Assembly (NCBI GenBank): GCA_021778845.1
Contig: JAJYBU010000004.1
Coordinates: 1-64,000 of the forward strand
Direction: 5' to 3'
Length of the DNA stretch: 64,000 bases
Source: Acidobacteriota bacterium
GTDB lineage: Bacteria > Acidobacteriota > Terriglobia > Terriglobales > Acidobacteriaceae
The position numbers were made by a program, and so were the translations under genes. This document shows positions 24,610 through 33,657 of this stretch, piece by piece (position 1 is the stretch's first letter; each line of letters opens with the position of its first letter). The notes under the pieces were generated by a model that had not been told where the DNA came from, ran no database searches, and worked only from the letters and a program-made list of their open reading frames with translations.

Positions 24610-27054
24610 TCAGTGACCCGCGTAGACCTCGCGATACAAATTGCGGTTACGCAGAATGGCCTGCACATAATCCCTTGTCTCGGAGTATGGAATAGACTCC
24701 ACCCACTCCGCCACATCCTTGTAGTTGTTGATCGACATCCATTGATGTACCGGTGAATCGCCGGCGTTATATGCAGCCAGCGCATATTCCACCTGGCCGT
24801 CGTAGCGGTCAATCGACTTTCGCAGTTCCTGAGTTCCTAGTCTTAGGTTGACGGAAGGATCCAGTAGTTCGGTGGTCGAAAAGTGTCGTTCTCCGTTTTT
24901 CTTTGCGAGTGATTTTCCCACCGACGGCAGTAACTGCATCAGCCCATAAGCATTCATTCGACTTACTGCATCAGGGTTGAACTCTGATTCCTGGCGAATC
25001 AGCGCAGCCACCAGAAACGGGTCGAGTCCGCTGGCTTGCGCATCGTTCTCTAGCGTTTGCCAATAAGGCCGCGGAAGGAGCATCTGCCAGTAGGTCATCG
25101 GCACGTCCTTCACTGCCAGCGAGAAAAATGGAATCTTGCTCCGTTTCATCGCCTGCAACGCGCGCGTATCTTCGCCGAAGCTCTGATAGATCTCCGCCTC
25201 TGCAAACGCTCCCCACGCATTTGACGTCTCACTCAACTGAATCTCAGGTCGTATGTACTCGTTCATCGCCGCATTTGCCAGCAGCCTGGCCTTGATCAAG
25301 TGAGGATCATTTTCCGGCAGGACGTCTGTGAGTTCCATCTCTCCGAGCACAGGTACTGACGCAAGGACTGGCGCAGGGGACACGGCCGGGCGCTGGCCGA
25401 TCGCCATAATTCTCTGCCGCGCGAGGCTTGCATAGTAACTGTTCACATAACTCGCATTGAGTGTGTTGTAGTAGTTCAGAGCCTGACCAAAGTTGTGCTC
25501 GACATCTTCGTACAGGCGCCCTCGCCAGTAGAGTGCTCCAGGAATCTGTGTGCCTGCGGGATATTGCATAATCTGCTCCTCCATCAAGCGAGCAGCATCC
25601 GGATATTGTCGCAAGCGATAGCTGAGCCACGCCGCATGCCAATGCGAACTCGGCGCATAGATACTGTTAGGAAATCGCTCGGTAAGCGCAACATATTCCT
25701 CCATCGCCTTAGCAGCATCCTGGCGAATCAAGTACATGTTGCCGCCGGAGTAAAGCGCCTCTTCCAACCAACGGCTGTGCGGATATTGCGTCATCAACTG
25801 CTGCACAAACGCGTCATGCTCGACGGTGTCGCCAGTATTCCGCGCCAACTCAGACTCGAGATACATCTTCAGCGCAGCACTGTCGTCTCCGGTCACCGGA
25901 AGTTGCTCAACCTCTCTGCGGCTTAACTTTTTGAGCCTCAGATCGCATACCGCAGCGTAGATGTCCAGAGCATCGCGATCCGACTGGCTTAGATCGCTGC
26001 CATTCTTCTGCAAGGCACGATACTCTTCCTCAGCCTCGGTGTATTGCTTCGCGTTGAACATGGCGTCGGCGTGCCGCTTGCGCTCGGCTGCAGATAGAGG
26101 AGTGTTCATCAACACCATCTGCGCCTTCGCGTTTGCGGCGTCAGGACTCAGCGGATCTCCGAGATAGATCCCGCGATAGAGATCGGCAGCTCTCTGCGTG
26201 TTGCCATTCGTCTGATAGGCCTTGGCAAGAGCGAATCGGAAGTCAACCTGATGACTAGAAGGACTGCTCTGCAATGGCTGCAGCACACGAAGGGCGCCTC
26301 CCGAATCCCCTGCGGCAAGGTAGGCATTGGCAAGAAGAAGCGGCGCGGACGGGACAAACAAGCTGCCCGGATGACGATCGGCGAAGTGAGTCAGTAAAGG
26401 GAAGGCGTCCTGCGGGCGATTTCCACTTACTGCTGCTTGAGCCTCGAGGTACTCGGCATAGTCGTCCAGTGCGGTTCCTTGAACGCTGGCCTGTCGAAAC
26501 GCATTCTCGGCCTCGGTATAGCGGCGATCGAGCATATAAGCGTGGCCGAGGGCGAGCTCGGCCGAAGCAGCAGCCTCTCCGTGATGCCCCGCAGCATAGG
26601 CCATGACGCCGGCGTACGCCGCAGGACTGCGAGCGATCACTAACTGCTGGGCCATCGGCCGTAACTGTGAGGAGGCGATGAACGCGATACTCAGCCGGCG
26701 GCTCTCAGCTGTAGCACGCGGGAGATGGACAGGATGCGTAGCGACACGTGAATGTACGTTCCGGGTCGAATTTTTGGGGGATGTTTTCGCCCTGTGGATG
26801 CTATCTCCAGATGATGTACGGTGGTGTCCAACGGGCGAGCGATGGACTCCCGCGACGGCTAAATGGCCCGCAGCTTTCTTCCTGCCGCCAGAACTCCTTG
26901 TCGGGGTGCGCGCCGAATGGATGGAGGACGCAGCAGTATTCGATGCAGTCGAACCCGGCTGTGTTCCGTCCACACTTTGCGCATGACTCGTCTTCGGTGA
27001 AAGCACACTCGCGAGCACTGCCAAAATCATCCAACCCGAGCCCAACTTCTTCAT
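24610..27054 (-). CDS. Soluble lytic murein transglycosylase (Slt70-like) with TPR repeats
   Basis: This 814-residue exported protein starts MKKLGSGWMILAVLASVLS, with AGGTGG eight bases upstream and a signal peptide ending near SHA-QS. A basic, Ser/His-rich linker (25-110) leads into many TPR-type helices (~110-560), such as AYYALAY-type and RYTEAENAFRQASVQ. The last ~170 residues are the SLT domain: ALIRQESEFNPDAVSRMNA with the catalytic Glu, YGLMQLLP, and YALAAYNAGDSPV. It cleaves peptidoglycan between MurNAc and GlcNAc to give anhydro-products. It converges on the permease pair and is divergent from the sigma factor. Confidence 0.92.
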   Translation of the reverse strand: MKKLGSGWMILAVLASVLSPKTSHAQSVDGTQPGSTASNTAASSIHSARTPTRSSGGRKKAAGHLAVAGVHRSPVGHHRTSSGDSIHRAKTSPKNSTRNVHSRVATHPVHLPRATAESRRLSIAFIASSQLRPMAQQLVIARSPAAYAGVMAYAAGHHGEAAASAELALGHAYMLDRRYTEAENAFRQASVQGTALDDYAEYLEAQAAVSGNRPQDAFPLLTHFADRHPGSLFVPSAPLLLANAYLAAGDSGGALRVLQPLQSSPSSHQVDFRFALAKAYQTNGNTQRAADLYRGIYLGDPLSPDAANAKAQMVLMNTPLSAAERKRHADAMFNAKQYTEAEEEYRALQKNGSDLSQSDRDALDIYAAVCDLRLKKLSRREVEQLPVTGDDSAALKMYLESELARNTGDTVEHDAFVQQLMTQYPHSRWLEEALYSGGNMYLIRQDAAKAMEEYVALTERFPNSIYAPSSHWHAAWLSYRLRQYPDAARLMEEQIMQYPAGTQIPGALYWRGRLYEDVEHNFGQALNYYNTLNASYVNSYYASLARQRIMAIGQRPAVSPAPVLASVPVLGEMELTDVLPENDPHLIKARLLANAAMNEYIRPEIQLSETSNAWGAFAEAEIYQSFGEDTRALQAMKRSKIPFFSLAVKDVPMTYWQMLLPRPYWQTLENDAQASGLDPFLVAALIRQESEFNPDAVSRMNAYGLMQLLPSVGKSLAKKNGERHFSTTELLDPSVNLRLGTQELRKSIDRYDGQVEYALAAYNAGDSPVHQWMSINNYKDVAEWVESIPYSETRDYVQAILRNRNLYREVYAGH

Positions 27055-27192
27055 TCAATCGTCCACCTAAGTTAACTCTAAGGCGATCCTGCCGCCCGTG
27101 CTTGCACATGCCCGCGATCGGACGAACCACTGAAGATAACGCCGGGCCAATTCAGGAAGTACTAATCCGGCTGCTGTAAACTGTATGCACCT

Positions 27193-27864
27193 ATGGCAGT
27201 CCAGACCACACCCATCGCCGACGACCCTCTTGAGCCCTTCGAGGATTCCGTTGCCGCCGAGTCGCAAGCGGAGATCCATCCGGATGTGGCGCTGGTGGAG
27301 CGGGCAAAGGCAGGCGATACCGCGGCCTTCGAGCAACTTGTTCGGCAGTACGAGCGCCAGATTTTCCGGACGGCGCAACACATCACCCAGAACCGCGAAG
27401 ACGCCGAGGACATCACTCAGGACGTCTTCTTCAAGGCTTTTCAGAAGCTCGATCAATTTCAAGGTAACTCCAAGTTTTCGACCTGGCTGGTCCGCATCGC
27501 CGTCAATGAGAGTCTGATGCGACTGCGCAAACGCAAGACGTCAAAGACGGTCTCGATGGATCAGGACGTCGAGACCGACGAGGGTTCGATTCCACGCGAT
27601 TTTGCCGAATGGCGCCCAAATCCCGAGCAGAATTACTCGCAAGCTGAACTGGCAGAGATTCTGAGAAAAACAATTGCGGGTCTTCCGCCAGGTTTTCGAA
27701 CCGTTTTCACTCTCCGAGACATCGAAAACTTGTCGACGGAAGAGACGGCCACTGCGCTTGGATTGAGCGTGCCGGCTGTCAAGTCCCGCTTGCTGCGTGC
27801 GCGCTTGCAGTTGCGCGAACGCCTCAGCCGCTACTTCCGACAGAACAACGAGGCCTCCAAGTGA
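27193..27864 (+). CDS. ECF-type RNA polymerase sigma factor (RpoE-like)
   Basis: This 223-residue protein has region 2 (FEQLVRQYERQIFRTAQHIT, DAEDITQDVFFKAFQKLDQF) and region 4 (LPPGFRTVFTLRDIENLSTE, ALGLSVPAVKSRLLRARL). These are the two conserved modules of extracytoplasmic-function sigma factors. An acidic N-terminal ~35 residues precede region 2. Its stop overlaps the GTG start of a zinc-binding anti-sigma-like gene, so the pair is translationally coupled. The regulon is unknown. Confidence 0.93.
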   Translation: MAVQTTPIADDPLEPFEDSVAAESQAEIHPDVALVERAKAGDTAAFEQLVRQYERQIFRTAQHITQNREDAEDITQDVFFKAFQKLDQFQGNSKFSTWLVRIAVNESLMRLRKRKTSKTVSMDQDVETDEGSIPRDFAEWRPNPEQNYSQAELAEILRKTIAGLPPGFRTVFTLRDIENLSTEETATALGLSVPAVKSRLLRARLQLRERLSRYFRQNNEASK

Positions 27865-28145
27865 ACTGCACGGAATTTCTCTCTAAACTCACCGACTACT
27901 TCGATGGACAGATCGATCCCGATTTGCTTGCCGAGGTCAAATCGCATCTGGGAACCTGTCACCATTGCGAAGTGGTTGTAGATACTACACGCAAGACCAT
28001 CGACGTCTATCGCGGCGCTGAGTCTTACGAGTTTCCCGAGGAACTATCCAATCGGCTTCGCGCTGCCGTCATGGAACGCTGTAAGACTTTGGGGAATCTG
28101 CCGGATATTCCCGTCAAGACCGCCTCAAAGAACGACAACGCCTAA
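27861..28145 (+). CDS. Putative zinc-finger anti-sigma factor
   Basis: The GTG start at 27861 overlaps the TGA of the sigma gene (GTGA). The 94-residue product has the ZAS-type motif H-x3-C-x2-C (SHLGTCHHCE) with an upstream conserved Cys in MNCTEFL. No membrane segment is visible, so this is a soluble, short anti-sigma factor of the zf-HC2 type. It is expected to bind the sigma factor encoded just upstream and to respond to zinc or redox state. It ends at a strong terminator. Confidence 0.85.
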   Translation: MNCTEFLSKLTDYFDGQIDPDLLAEVKSHLGTCHHCEVVVDTTRKTIDVYRGAESYEFPEELSNRLRAAVMERCKTLGNLPDIPVKTASKNDNA

Positions 28146-28167
28146 ACCAGACGGACGCAAGCTTTTT

Positions 28168-28206
28168 GAACGAAAGGGGCGACCGAGTGGTCGCCCCTTT
28201 CGTTCG
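28168..28206. terminator. Bidirectional intrinsic terminator
   Basis: GAACGAAAGGGGCGACC - GAGTG - GGTCGCCCCTTTCGTTC forms a stem of about 17 bp between the converging anti-sigma gene and the minus-strand unknown gene. Short T-runs occur within the stem on both strands. Confidence 0.85.
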
Positions 28207-28226
28207 TGAAAGCCCTTACGAGAGAA

Positions 28227-29213
28227 TTACTTGACCACCACTTGCTGGAACAGCGGGGACGTTAGCAATCCGGCAAACTGGCTGTCCGAGGAAGAGTAGG
28301 CTACCGTCAACACACCCGAGTTCGAATTGATGGTCGTGTCATCCACAGCCGTCTGCTCCAGCGGCGACCCGGATGCCTTCTTCATCAGGGCAATCCCCTG
28401 CATAACGGTGGCGGCAGTTGCCGCCGTTATCGTATCCGACATATCCACGGACATGTTGAACCGGACACCATTGCTGAAGTCCATGGTGTAGCTCGCATCC
28501 TTCATGCGGTTCTTTACGGTGTCGTAGTCCGCCAGGCCCGCAGCTTCACCCAGAACACTCTTCATCATCGTCTGCGTGCCCTTCTGGTCCAGAATGCTCC
28601 AGACGGCCATGGAATCGATGCCTGTCATCTCGTTCATCATTTCGCTGTTCTGAAGGAAGTTCGGCTGCAATCCATCCCTTGCGTCCAGCGCTGCCTTGAC
28701 GGCCTGTTTGTCCCCAAAGACCATTGTCGTCTGGTTAAGAAACACTACGCTCATGCCGCCCGAACCCATCGGATAAATGGCGTTATTTCGCAGCATCGTC
28801 GGCTTTGTCTTTTCCTTGGCGAACTTTGCCATAATCGCCTGGGTATTGAATTGTCCCTGAGCAACCCCGAGAATGCGAGTTCCCGTCCCAGACCCACTGG
28901 CACTGCTCGCGCCATTAGATCGGAACGCGGCAAATGCAAGCGTATCGGCATCCTGATCCACCTGGAGACCAGAGGTTTTCAGCGTCGCCTCCAGATGCTT
29001 CAATTCAGGCGGCAAGACCCTATCCTTCAACTGCATGGCAGCCGGAGAATTCTGCATCTGCCGATAATCCACCACAATGATCTGCTGCACTTCCTTCGGA
29101 ATAGAGGAGCGCGCATCGCTGCTCAACTGTGCGGCACGGGCCGTTATCGGCACCACAAGCATTGCCAATACCGCAAATGTCGTCCCTTGTTGCCATACCT
29201 TAAATATCTTCAC
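28227..29213 (-). CDS. Exported protein of unknown function
   Basis: The GTG start at 29213 has GAGGGAG seven bases upstream. The signal peptide is MKIFKVWQQGTTFAVLAMLV ... ARAA. The 328-residue mature protein shows repeated alternation of hydrophobic strands and amphipathic helices (IIVVDYRQMQNSPAAMQLKD, GMSVVFLNQTTMVFGDKQAV). The pattern is reminiscent of periplasmic substrate-binding-like or DUF-type Acidobacterial proteins. I do not recognise a defined family, and there are no Cys pairs or catalytic motifs. Its own terminator lies at 28168-28206, and it is probably monocistronic. Confidence 0.7.
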   Translation of the reverse strand: MKIFKVWQQGTTFAVLAMLVVPITARAAQLSSDARSSIPKEVQQIIVVDYRQMQNSPAAMQLKDRVLPPELKHLEATLKTSGLQVDQDADTLAFAAFRSNGASSASGSGTGTRILGVAQGQFNTQAIMAKFAKEKTKPTMLRNNAIYPMGSGGMSVVFLNQTTMVFGDKQAVKAALDARDGLQPNFLQNSEMMNEMTGIDSMAVWSILDQKGTQTMMKSVLGEAAGLADYDTVKNRMKDASYTMDFSNGVRFNMSVDMSDTITAATAATVMQGIALMKKASGSPLEQTAVDDTTINSNSGVLTVAYSSSDSQFAGLLTSPLFQQVVVK

Positions 29214-29299
29214 GTCTGAACTCCCTCAAAACTGCGCATTGCCGCGCAACCTATATTCTTCCCTGATGGTAGTGCATGTAGCAAGTCGATGTACGAAGG

Positions 29300-30253
29300 T
29301 TAGGGCCAGTTCAGCGGATGTCGCAATCGACGCTCCAGCACCTTCTCCTCCGGATCGAACTGAATGGTTTGACGCACCCAATCCGCATTTGGCTCATAGG
29401 CCTGCTCCGGAATCAGTCCAATTACCTCCCCTTCGGCGATCTCCACTCCATGATGAGCCGCAATGGCGGCCACGGCGGCGTGTAATCGTGCCATTGGCGT
29501 TTTCTGAAAATCCGTGATGTTCATGCTCACCTGAGCGCGCCCGTTGGCCATGACACCCATGGCTTTGACCCCAAATAAGCCTCCGCCTGAGGCACGGATC
29601 TCCTTGGCGATCGATCGGGCTAGACTCACCGCCTCCGCCGTGCCACTGGATGCGAGGTAGATGTTATAGGCAATAAGGAACTTACGAGCGCCCACGGCAC
29701 TTGCACCGGCAGTCGCGTGCAACTCGGGTCCCCCGACATCGGGTTGGCGCCGCGTGTCACGCAGCGAGTCCCGCTGTAGGCCCTCAAATTGACCCCTGCG
29801 CACATCCTCGAGATTCACTCGATCCGGCCTGGACGCCGCTGCCTCATAGAAATAGACGGGAACACCAAACCTGCGCCAGATCGCCAGCCCTGCCTGCCGC
29901 GCCAGCATCGCACACTGCACCAGCGAAACCCCGCTCACCGGAACGAAAGGAATCACGTCTGCGGCGCCAATACGGGGATGTACTCCACTCTGTCGCGTCA
30001 GATCGATGAGTTCAGCGGCCTTGCCCGCGCCACGTACCGCGGATTCAACAACTGCGTCCGGCGAACCGGCGATCGTAACCACCGAACGATTGTGGTCGGC
30101 GTCCAAGGAGTAGTCCAGGAGATGCACGCCGTCCACGCGCATCGCACGCACGATCTCCTCCACCTTGCCGCGGTCCGCACCCTCGGAGAAGTTTGGAACA
30201 CACTCCACAATCGCGCCGGGATTCTGGCTTTCGTTCAAAGGCTCACTGATCAT
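29300..30253 (-). CDS. ftcD: Glutamate formimidoyltransferase
   Basis: The start is ATG at 30253 (MISEPLNESQNPGAIVEC), with GGAAG seven bases upstream; the frame is open further but overlaps the next gene. The motifs VECVPNFSEG, DADHNRSVVT, GVHPRIGAADVIPFVP and GVMANGRAQVSMNITDF define the N-terminal and middle formiminotransferase domains. It transfers the formimino group of N-formimino-glutamate to tetrahydrofolate in histidine degradation. At ~318 residues it is the stand-alone transferase without the fused cyclodeaminase domain of mammalian FTCD. No hut genes are adjacent. It starts four bases after the PagL-like stop. Confidence 0.93.
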   Translation of the reverse strand: MISEPLNESQNPGAIVECVPNFSEGADRGKVEEIVRAMRVDGVHLLDYSLDADHNRSVVTIAGSPDAVVESAVRGAGKAAELIDLTRQSGVHPRIGAADVIPFVPVSGVSLVQCAMLARQAGLAIWRRFGVPVYFYEAAASRPDRVNLEDVRRGQFEGLQRDSLRDTRRQPDVGGPELHATAGASAVGARKFLIAYNIYLASSGTAEAVSLARSIAKEIRASGGGLFGVKAMGVMANGRAQVSMNITDFQKTPMARLHAAVAAIAAHHGVEIAEGEVIGLIPEQAYEPNADWVRQTIQFDPEEKVLERRLRHPLNWP

Positions 30254-30257
30254 CGTC

Positions 30258-30998
30258 TTACTTCCACCATGTGTATCCAACCGATACTTGCAGGCTTGCA
30301 TTAACGCCAGGGTTCTTGTCACCCAGACTTGCGCTTGAAATATGAACCCCATTCAGACTGAAGTCTATCGAACGCCTCGGTCTCAAAAAGTAATGCATCC
30401 CGATGCCCCCTTGCGGCGTAAAGTTCCACACACTGGTGTCCGCAGCGGGCCCTGTCTGTGTCGGGTCAGTAGGATTTAGATCACCGACTGCTGGGTACTT
30501 ATGGTTGGTCCAGACCACGCCTCCCGCAGCCTGCACCCAAGGCATAAACCGTCGACCGTGCGTGAAATTCCAGCGAACCATGATCGGCGTAATGCTGGCG
30601 CCGGTGTAGGTCCCGCCTACCGTATAGGGCGCACTACATGTGGGAGCCGTCGTTGGACCTGTGCAGCTAATGCGCTGAAACTTCGGGGTGTAGGACTGCC
30701 AGATCGGAAAGACTTCGACCGCATACTCGATGTTGCCGCGCAAATATCCCGTACCGAACTGCGGCGTAAGCACTTTGCCCAGATGCCCGCCGACCATGAA
30801 GAAGCTGAAGTCCGTGCGTTGCTCAAGGCCGACGCCACCCTGTACGAGTGCGCCGTACTCCCAGGGTGTCGAGCCCGCTCCTGCCGCGACCGAGGAGTCA
30901 GCATGCGTGGATCCACCCGCTGTCTGGGCAACCATCTGCCCACCAAGCAACACCGCCGCCATCGACATCAACACTACGCTCCAACTCACTCGACCCAT
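30258..30998 (-). CDS. PagL-like acyloxyacyl hydrolase (lipid A 3-O-deacylase family)
   Basis: ATG 30998 (MGRVSWSVVLMSMAAVLLGG) is chosen because GAGGAAG lies about nine bases upstream. ATG 31004 and TTG 31013 are also possible. After the signal peptide the protein is a run of amphipathic beta strands ending in aromatic VSVGYTWWK, typical of an eight-strand outer-membrane barrel. The segment NGVHISSASLGDKNPGVN matches the His-x-Ser active-site region of PagL-type deacylases. The enzyme is expected to trim the 3-O acyl chain of lipid A in the outer membrane. It lies between yebC and ftcD. Confidence 0.8.
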   Translation of the reverse strand: MGRVSWSVVLMSMAAVLLGGQMVAQTAGGSTHADSSVAAGAGSTPWEYGALVQGGVGLEQRTDFSFFMVGGHLGKVLTPQFGTGYLRGNIEYAVEVFPIWQSYTPKFQRISCTGPTTAPTCSAPYTVGGTYTGASITPIMVRWNFTHGRRFMPWVQAAGGVVWTNHKYPAVGDLNPTDPTQTGPAADTSVWNFTPQGGIGMHYFLRPRRSIDFSLNGVHISSASLGDKNPGVNASLQVSVGYTWWK

Positions 30999-31027
30999 CC
31001 CCATCTTCCTCAATCTTCCTCACAATC

Positions 31028-31054
31028 GAAAGCCGCCATCGAGTGGCGGCTTTC
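31028..31054 (-). terminator. Hairpin terminator downstream of yebC
   Basis: GAAAGCCGCCA - CTCGA - TGGCGGCTTTC lies 30 bases after the yebC stop and just upstream of the PagL-like gene. The following T-tract is short, so termination may be partial. Confidence 0.6.
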
Positions 31055-31083
31055 GCATCTCTCGGTTTGTTACTCATCTTTGA

Positions 31084-31824
31084 CTAAGCCGGAACCGACT
31101 CTTCATCCATATCGAAGTTCGAGTAGACATTCTGGGTATCGTCGAGATCTTCAATTACATCCAGCAGGCGCATCATCGCTGTGGCTGCCGCTCCTTCAAG
31201 TTTGGTATACGTCGAGGCGACCATTGTCACCTCGGCAACCTCTGTTGGGATGCCTGCGGCTTTGATCGCGTTGGACACAGCCTCAAAGTCTTTCGGAGCG
31301 GTCGTAATCTCCCAGCTATCGCCTTCGTCCGACAGATCCTCTGCACCGGCGTCAAGAGCGATCTCCGTGAGTTTATCCTCGTCTGCAGCCGACTTCGCCA
31401 CCACGATCACACCCTTCTTCGAGAACATGTACCCAACCGATCCGGTCTCGCCGAGGTTCCCTCCGTTCTTCGCAAACGCATGGCGAATCTCAGAGACCGC
31501 TCGATTGCGGTTATCCGTCATGGTCTCAACGATGACGGCTACGCCGCCGGGACCGTAGCCCTCAAAGGTGATCTCCTCGTAGGCTGCACCCTCAAGCTCG
31601 CCGGTTCCCTTCTGGATGGCGCGCTTGATGTTATCTGCGGGCATGTTCTCTGCCTTGGCGGCCGCGATGGCGCCACGGAGGCGTGGGTTGCCGTCGGGGT
31701 CGCCGCCGCCGCCGCGGGCCGCGATGGTGATTTCCTTGATCAGGCGGGTGAAGATCTTGCCGCGCTTGGCGTCCAGCGCGCCCTTCTTATGCTTAATTGT
31801 CGCCCATTTTGAGTGGCCGGACAT
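31084..31824 (-). CDS. yebC: YebC/PmpR family protein
   Basis: The start is ATG at 31824 ([20 protein letters not shown]), the invariant YebC N-terminus, with AGAGG eight bases upstream; the frame to 31908 is extension only. Further conserved blocks are [45 protein letters not shown] and [13 protein letters not shown]. Members bind DNA as regulators (PmpR) and have more recently been linked to relief of ribosome stalling at proline stretches. About 247 residues is the normal length. It lies downstream of lysA on the same strand. Confidence 0.95.
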   Translation of the reverse strand: MSGHSKWATIKHKKGALDAKRGKIFTRLIKEITIAARGGGGDPDGNPRLRGAIAAAKAENMPADNIKRAIQKGTGELEGAAYEEITFEGYGPGGVAVIVETMTDNRNRAVSEIRHAFAKNGGNLGETGSVGYMFSKKGVIVVAKSAADEDKLTEIALDAGAEDLSDEGDSWEITTAPKDFEAVSNAIKAAGIPTEVAEVTMVASTYTKLEGAAATAMMRLLDVIEDLDDTQNVYSNFDMDEESVPA

Positions 31825-31950
31825 CTGCGAAACCTCTGGTGCTATGAAATCGTCTCTGCGCGGAAACAGGCTGTAAAACAGCGCTATCCGCACATCTTCG
31901 TCGATCAAAATTGTAGCATGCAGAGGGCAGACCCTTGCATTCTGAAAGCT

Positions 31951-33246
31951 TTACAGAAGTTCGGCTGCGAGCAGATCATCGAGGGTTTCGCGGCGGCGGA
32001 TGAGGCGGGGGTGGCCGGCCTCAATGAGTACCTCGGCGGGGTGGACGCGGGTGTTGTAGTGGGAGGCGAGGGACATGCCGTAGGCGCCGGCATCGAGCAG
32101 TGCGACGAGGTCGCCGGAACGAAGCTCGGGTGTCAAGCGGTCGCGGGCGAAGAAGTCTCCTGACTCGCAGACAGGGCCGACGATGTCGGCGAGCTGAGAT
32201 GCTCGGCTCTCATGGAGGACCGGGAGGATCTCATGGTGGGCCTGATAGAGGGCCGGGCGGATGAGATCGTTCATGGCGGCGTCGGTGATGACGAAGTGCT
32301 TGGCGCCGTTCTGCTTGGTGTAGAGGACGCGGGTGAGCAGGGCTCCGGCCTGGGCGACCAGGAATCGGCCGGGCTCAAGCAGTAGCTGGACGTTGATGCC
32401 ATTGAGTGCGGTGCGAACGGCTGCGGAGTACTCGGCGACGCGGGCAGCGGGGTCGAAGGCGGCAACACCGTACTCGATGCCGAAGCCGCCACCGCCGTCG
32501 ATGTAGCGGATGTTCAGGCCATCGGAACGGAGTTCCTCGGCCAATCCACGAACGCGCACCAGCGCCTGCTGGAAAGGCTCGACAGCACGAATCTGGGAAC
32601 CGATGTGGACGCTGACGCCTGCGGGCTCGATGCCGGAAAGCTGCGCGGCGCGACGGTAGACGTCGCGAGCGCGCTCGATGGCGATACCGAACTTGTGCTC
32701 GCGCAGACCGGTGGAGATGTAGGGATGCGTGTCGGCGAAGACATCAGGATTGACGCGGAGAGCGATCTTCGCGGTCTTGCCCAAAGCCGTTGCGCGGGAA
32801 GACAGCACTTCGAGTTCGGCTTCACTTTCAACGTTGAAGAGGAGAATGTCCGCGTTCAATGCTGCGTCGATCTCCCAGATCTGCTTACCGACGCCGGAGA
32901 AGACGACCTGACGAAGAGCCTGCGGGGCGGCGCGGCGGACCCGCTCGAGCTCGCCGCCGGAGACGATGTCGAAGCCACAGCCCAGTTCGCCGAGCATCTT
33001 GAGAATGGCCAGCGAGGAGTTCGCCTTGACGGCGTAACAGAGAGTGTTTGGGACGGCTGCGAACTCGGTCTGGAGCATGCTGACGCGCTCGCGGATCGCG
33101 TCAGCCGAGTAGACGTAGAGCGGCGTTCCGAAGCGTTCGGCGAGTTCGGTCAGGTCTGCGCCTGAGCAGGTCAGCCGTGCGTTGGCGTAGGTGAAGGGAC
33201 GGGGCGACAGATCGGGGCGGGCAGCGGGCGGAATGGACAGGCTCAC
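31951..33246 (-). CDS. lysA: Diaminopimelate decarboxylase
   Basis: This PLP enzyme converts meso-diaminopimelate to L-lysine. The PLP lysine is K74 in CYAVKANSS. Other motifs are FDIVSGGEL, HIGSQI, DGGGGFGIEYG, LLEPGRFLVAQAG and CESGDFFARD, the second active-site Cys segment. The GTG start at 33246 gives 431 residues, the usual length. The ribosome binding site is weak (GATAGCGGA). The PspC-domain gene lies upstream on the same strand, and yebC follows after about 125 bases. Confidence 0.95.
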   Translation of the reverse strand: MSLSIPPAARPDLSPRPFTYANARLTCSGADLTELAERFGTPLYVYSADAIRERVSMLQTEFAAVPNTLCYAVKANSSLAILKMLGELGCGFDIVSGGELERVRRAAPQALRQVVFSGVGKQIWEIDAALNADILLFNVESEAELEVLSSRATALGKTAKIALRVNPDVFADTHPYISTGLREHKFGIAIERARDVYRRAAQLSGIEPAGVSVHIGSQIRAVEPFQQALVRVRGLAEELRSDGLNIRYIDGGGGFGIEYGVAAFDPAARVAEYSAAVRTALNGINVQLLLEPGRFLVAQAGALLTRVLYTKQNGAKHFVITDAAMNDLIRPALYQAHHEILPVLHESRASQLADIVGPVCESGDFFARDRLTPELRSGDLVALLDAGAYGMSLASHYNTRVHPAEVLIEAGHPRLIRRRETLDDLLAAELL

Positions 33247-33300
33247 TCCGCTATCGTACCTGCTCGCTCGAAATTCCCTGCTCCTTGCCGACGCCTGCGG

Positions 33301-33657
33301 TTAGGTGGAGGGCTGCTGGCTGGACGGCGGCGCGGGTTGGGCAACCGGATGAGTGTAGGGCTGGGCCGGGATGAAGTATGGCTCGTCGGGCATGACGATC
33401 CACGCAATGATGTAGGCAAGAATCGGCGTTCCACAGCCGAGGAATACAAAGACGGCGAGAAGGATGCGGACCGGCACGATGTCCCAGCCGTATGCCTGGG
33501 AGAAGCCGGCGCAGACACCGGCTATCATGCGGCCGTTGCGGGGGCGATAGAGCCTCGACTTCACGGGCTGAAAGGGCTGGGCCACCACGGCCTGGCCACA
33601 GTTGCTGCAGAATCTTGATCCGGGATAGATCTCTTTGCCACATGCGGTGCAGTTCAT
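33301..33657 (-). CDS. Zinc-ribbon and PspC-domain membrane protein
   Basis: The start is ATG at 33657, with GGAGG six bases upstream. Residues 1-22 form a C-x2-C...C-x2-C zinc ribbon (MNCTACGKEIYPGSRFCSNC). The PspC domain follows (SRLYRPRNGRMIAGVCAGFS) with one or two membrane helices (VRILLAVFVFLGCGTPILAY). The C-terminal tail is Pro/Gln-rich. PspC proteins act in phage-shock/envelope-stress signalling. This architecture (ribbon plus PspC, 118 residues) is a short variant, and no other psp gene is nearby. Confidence 0.85.
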   Translation of the reverse strand: MNCTACGKEIYPGSRFCSNCGQAVVAQPFQPVKSRLYRPRNGRMIAGVCAGFSQAYGWDIVPVRILLAVFVFLGCGTPILAYIIAWIVMPDEPYFIPAQPYTHPVAQPAPPSSQQPST

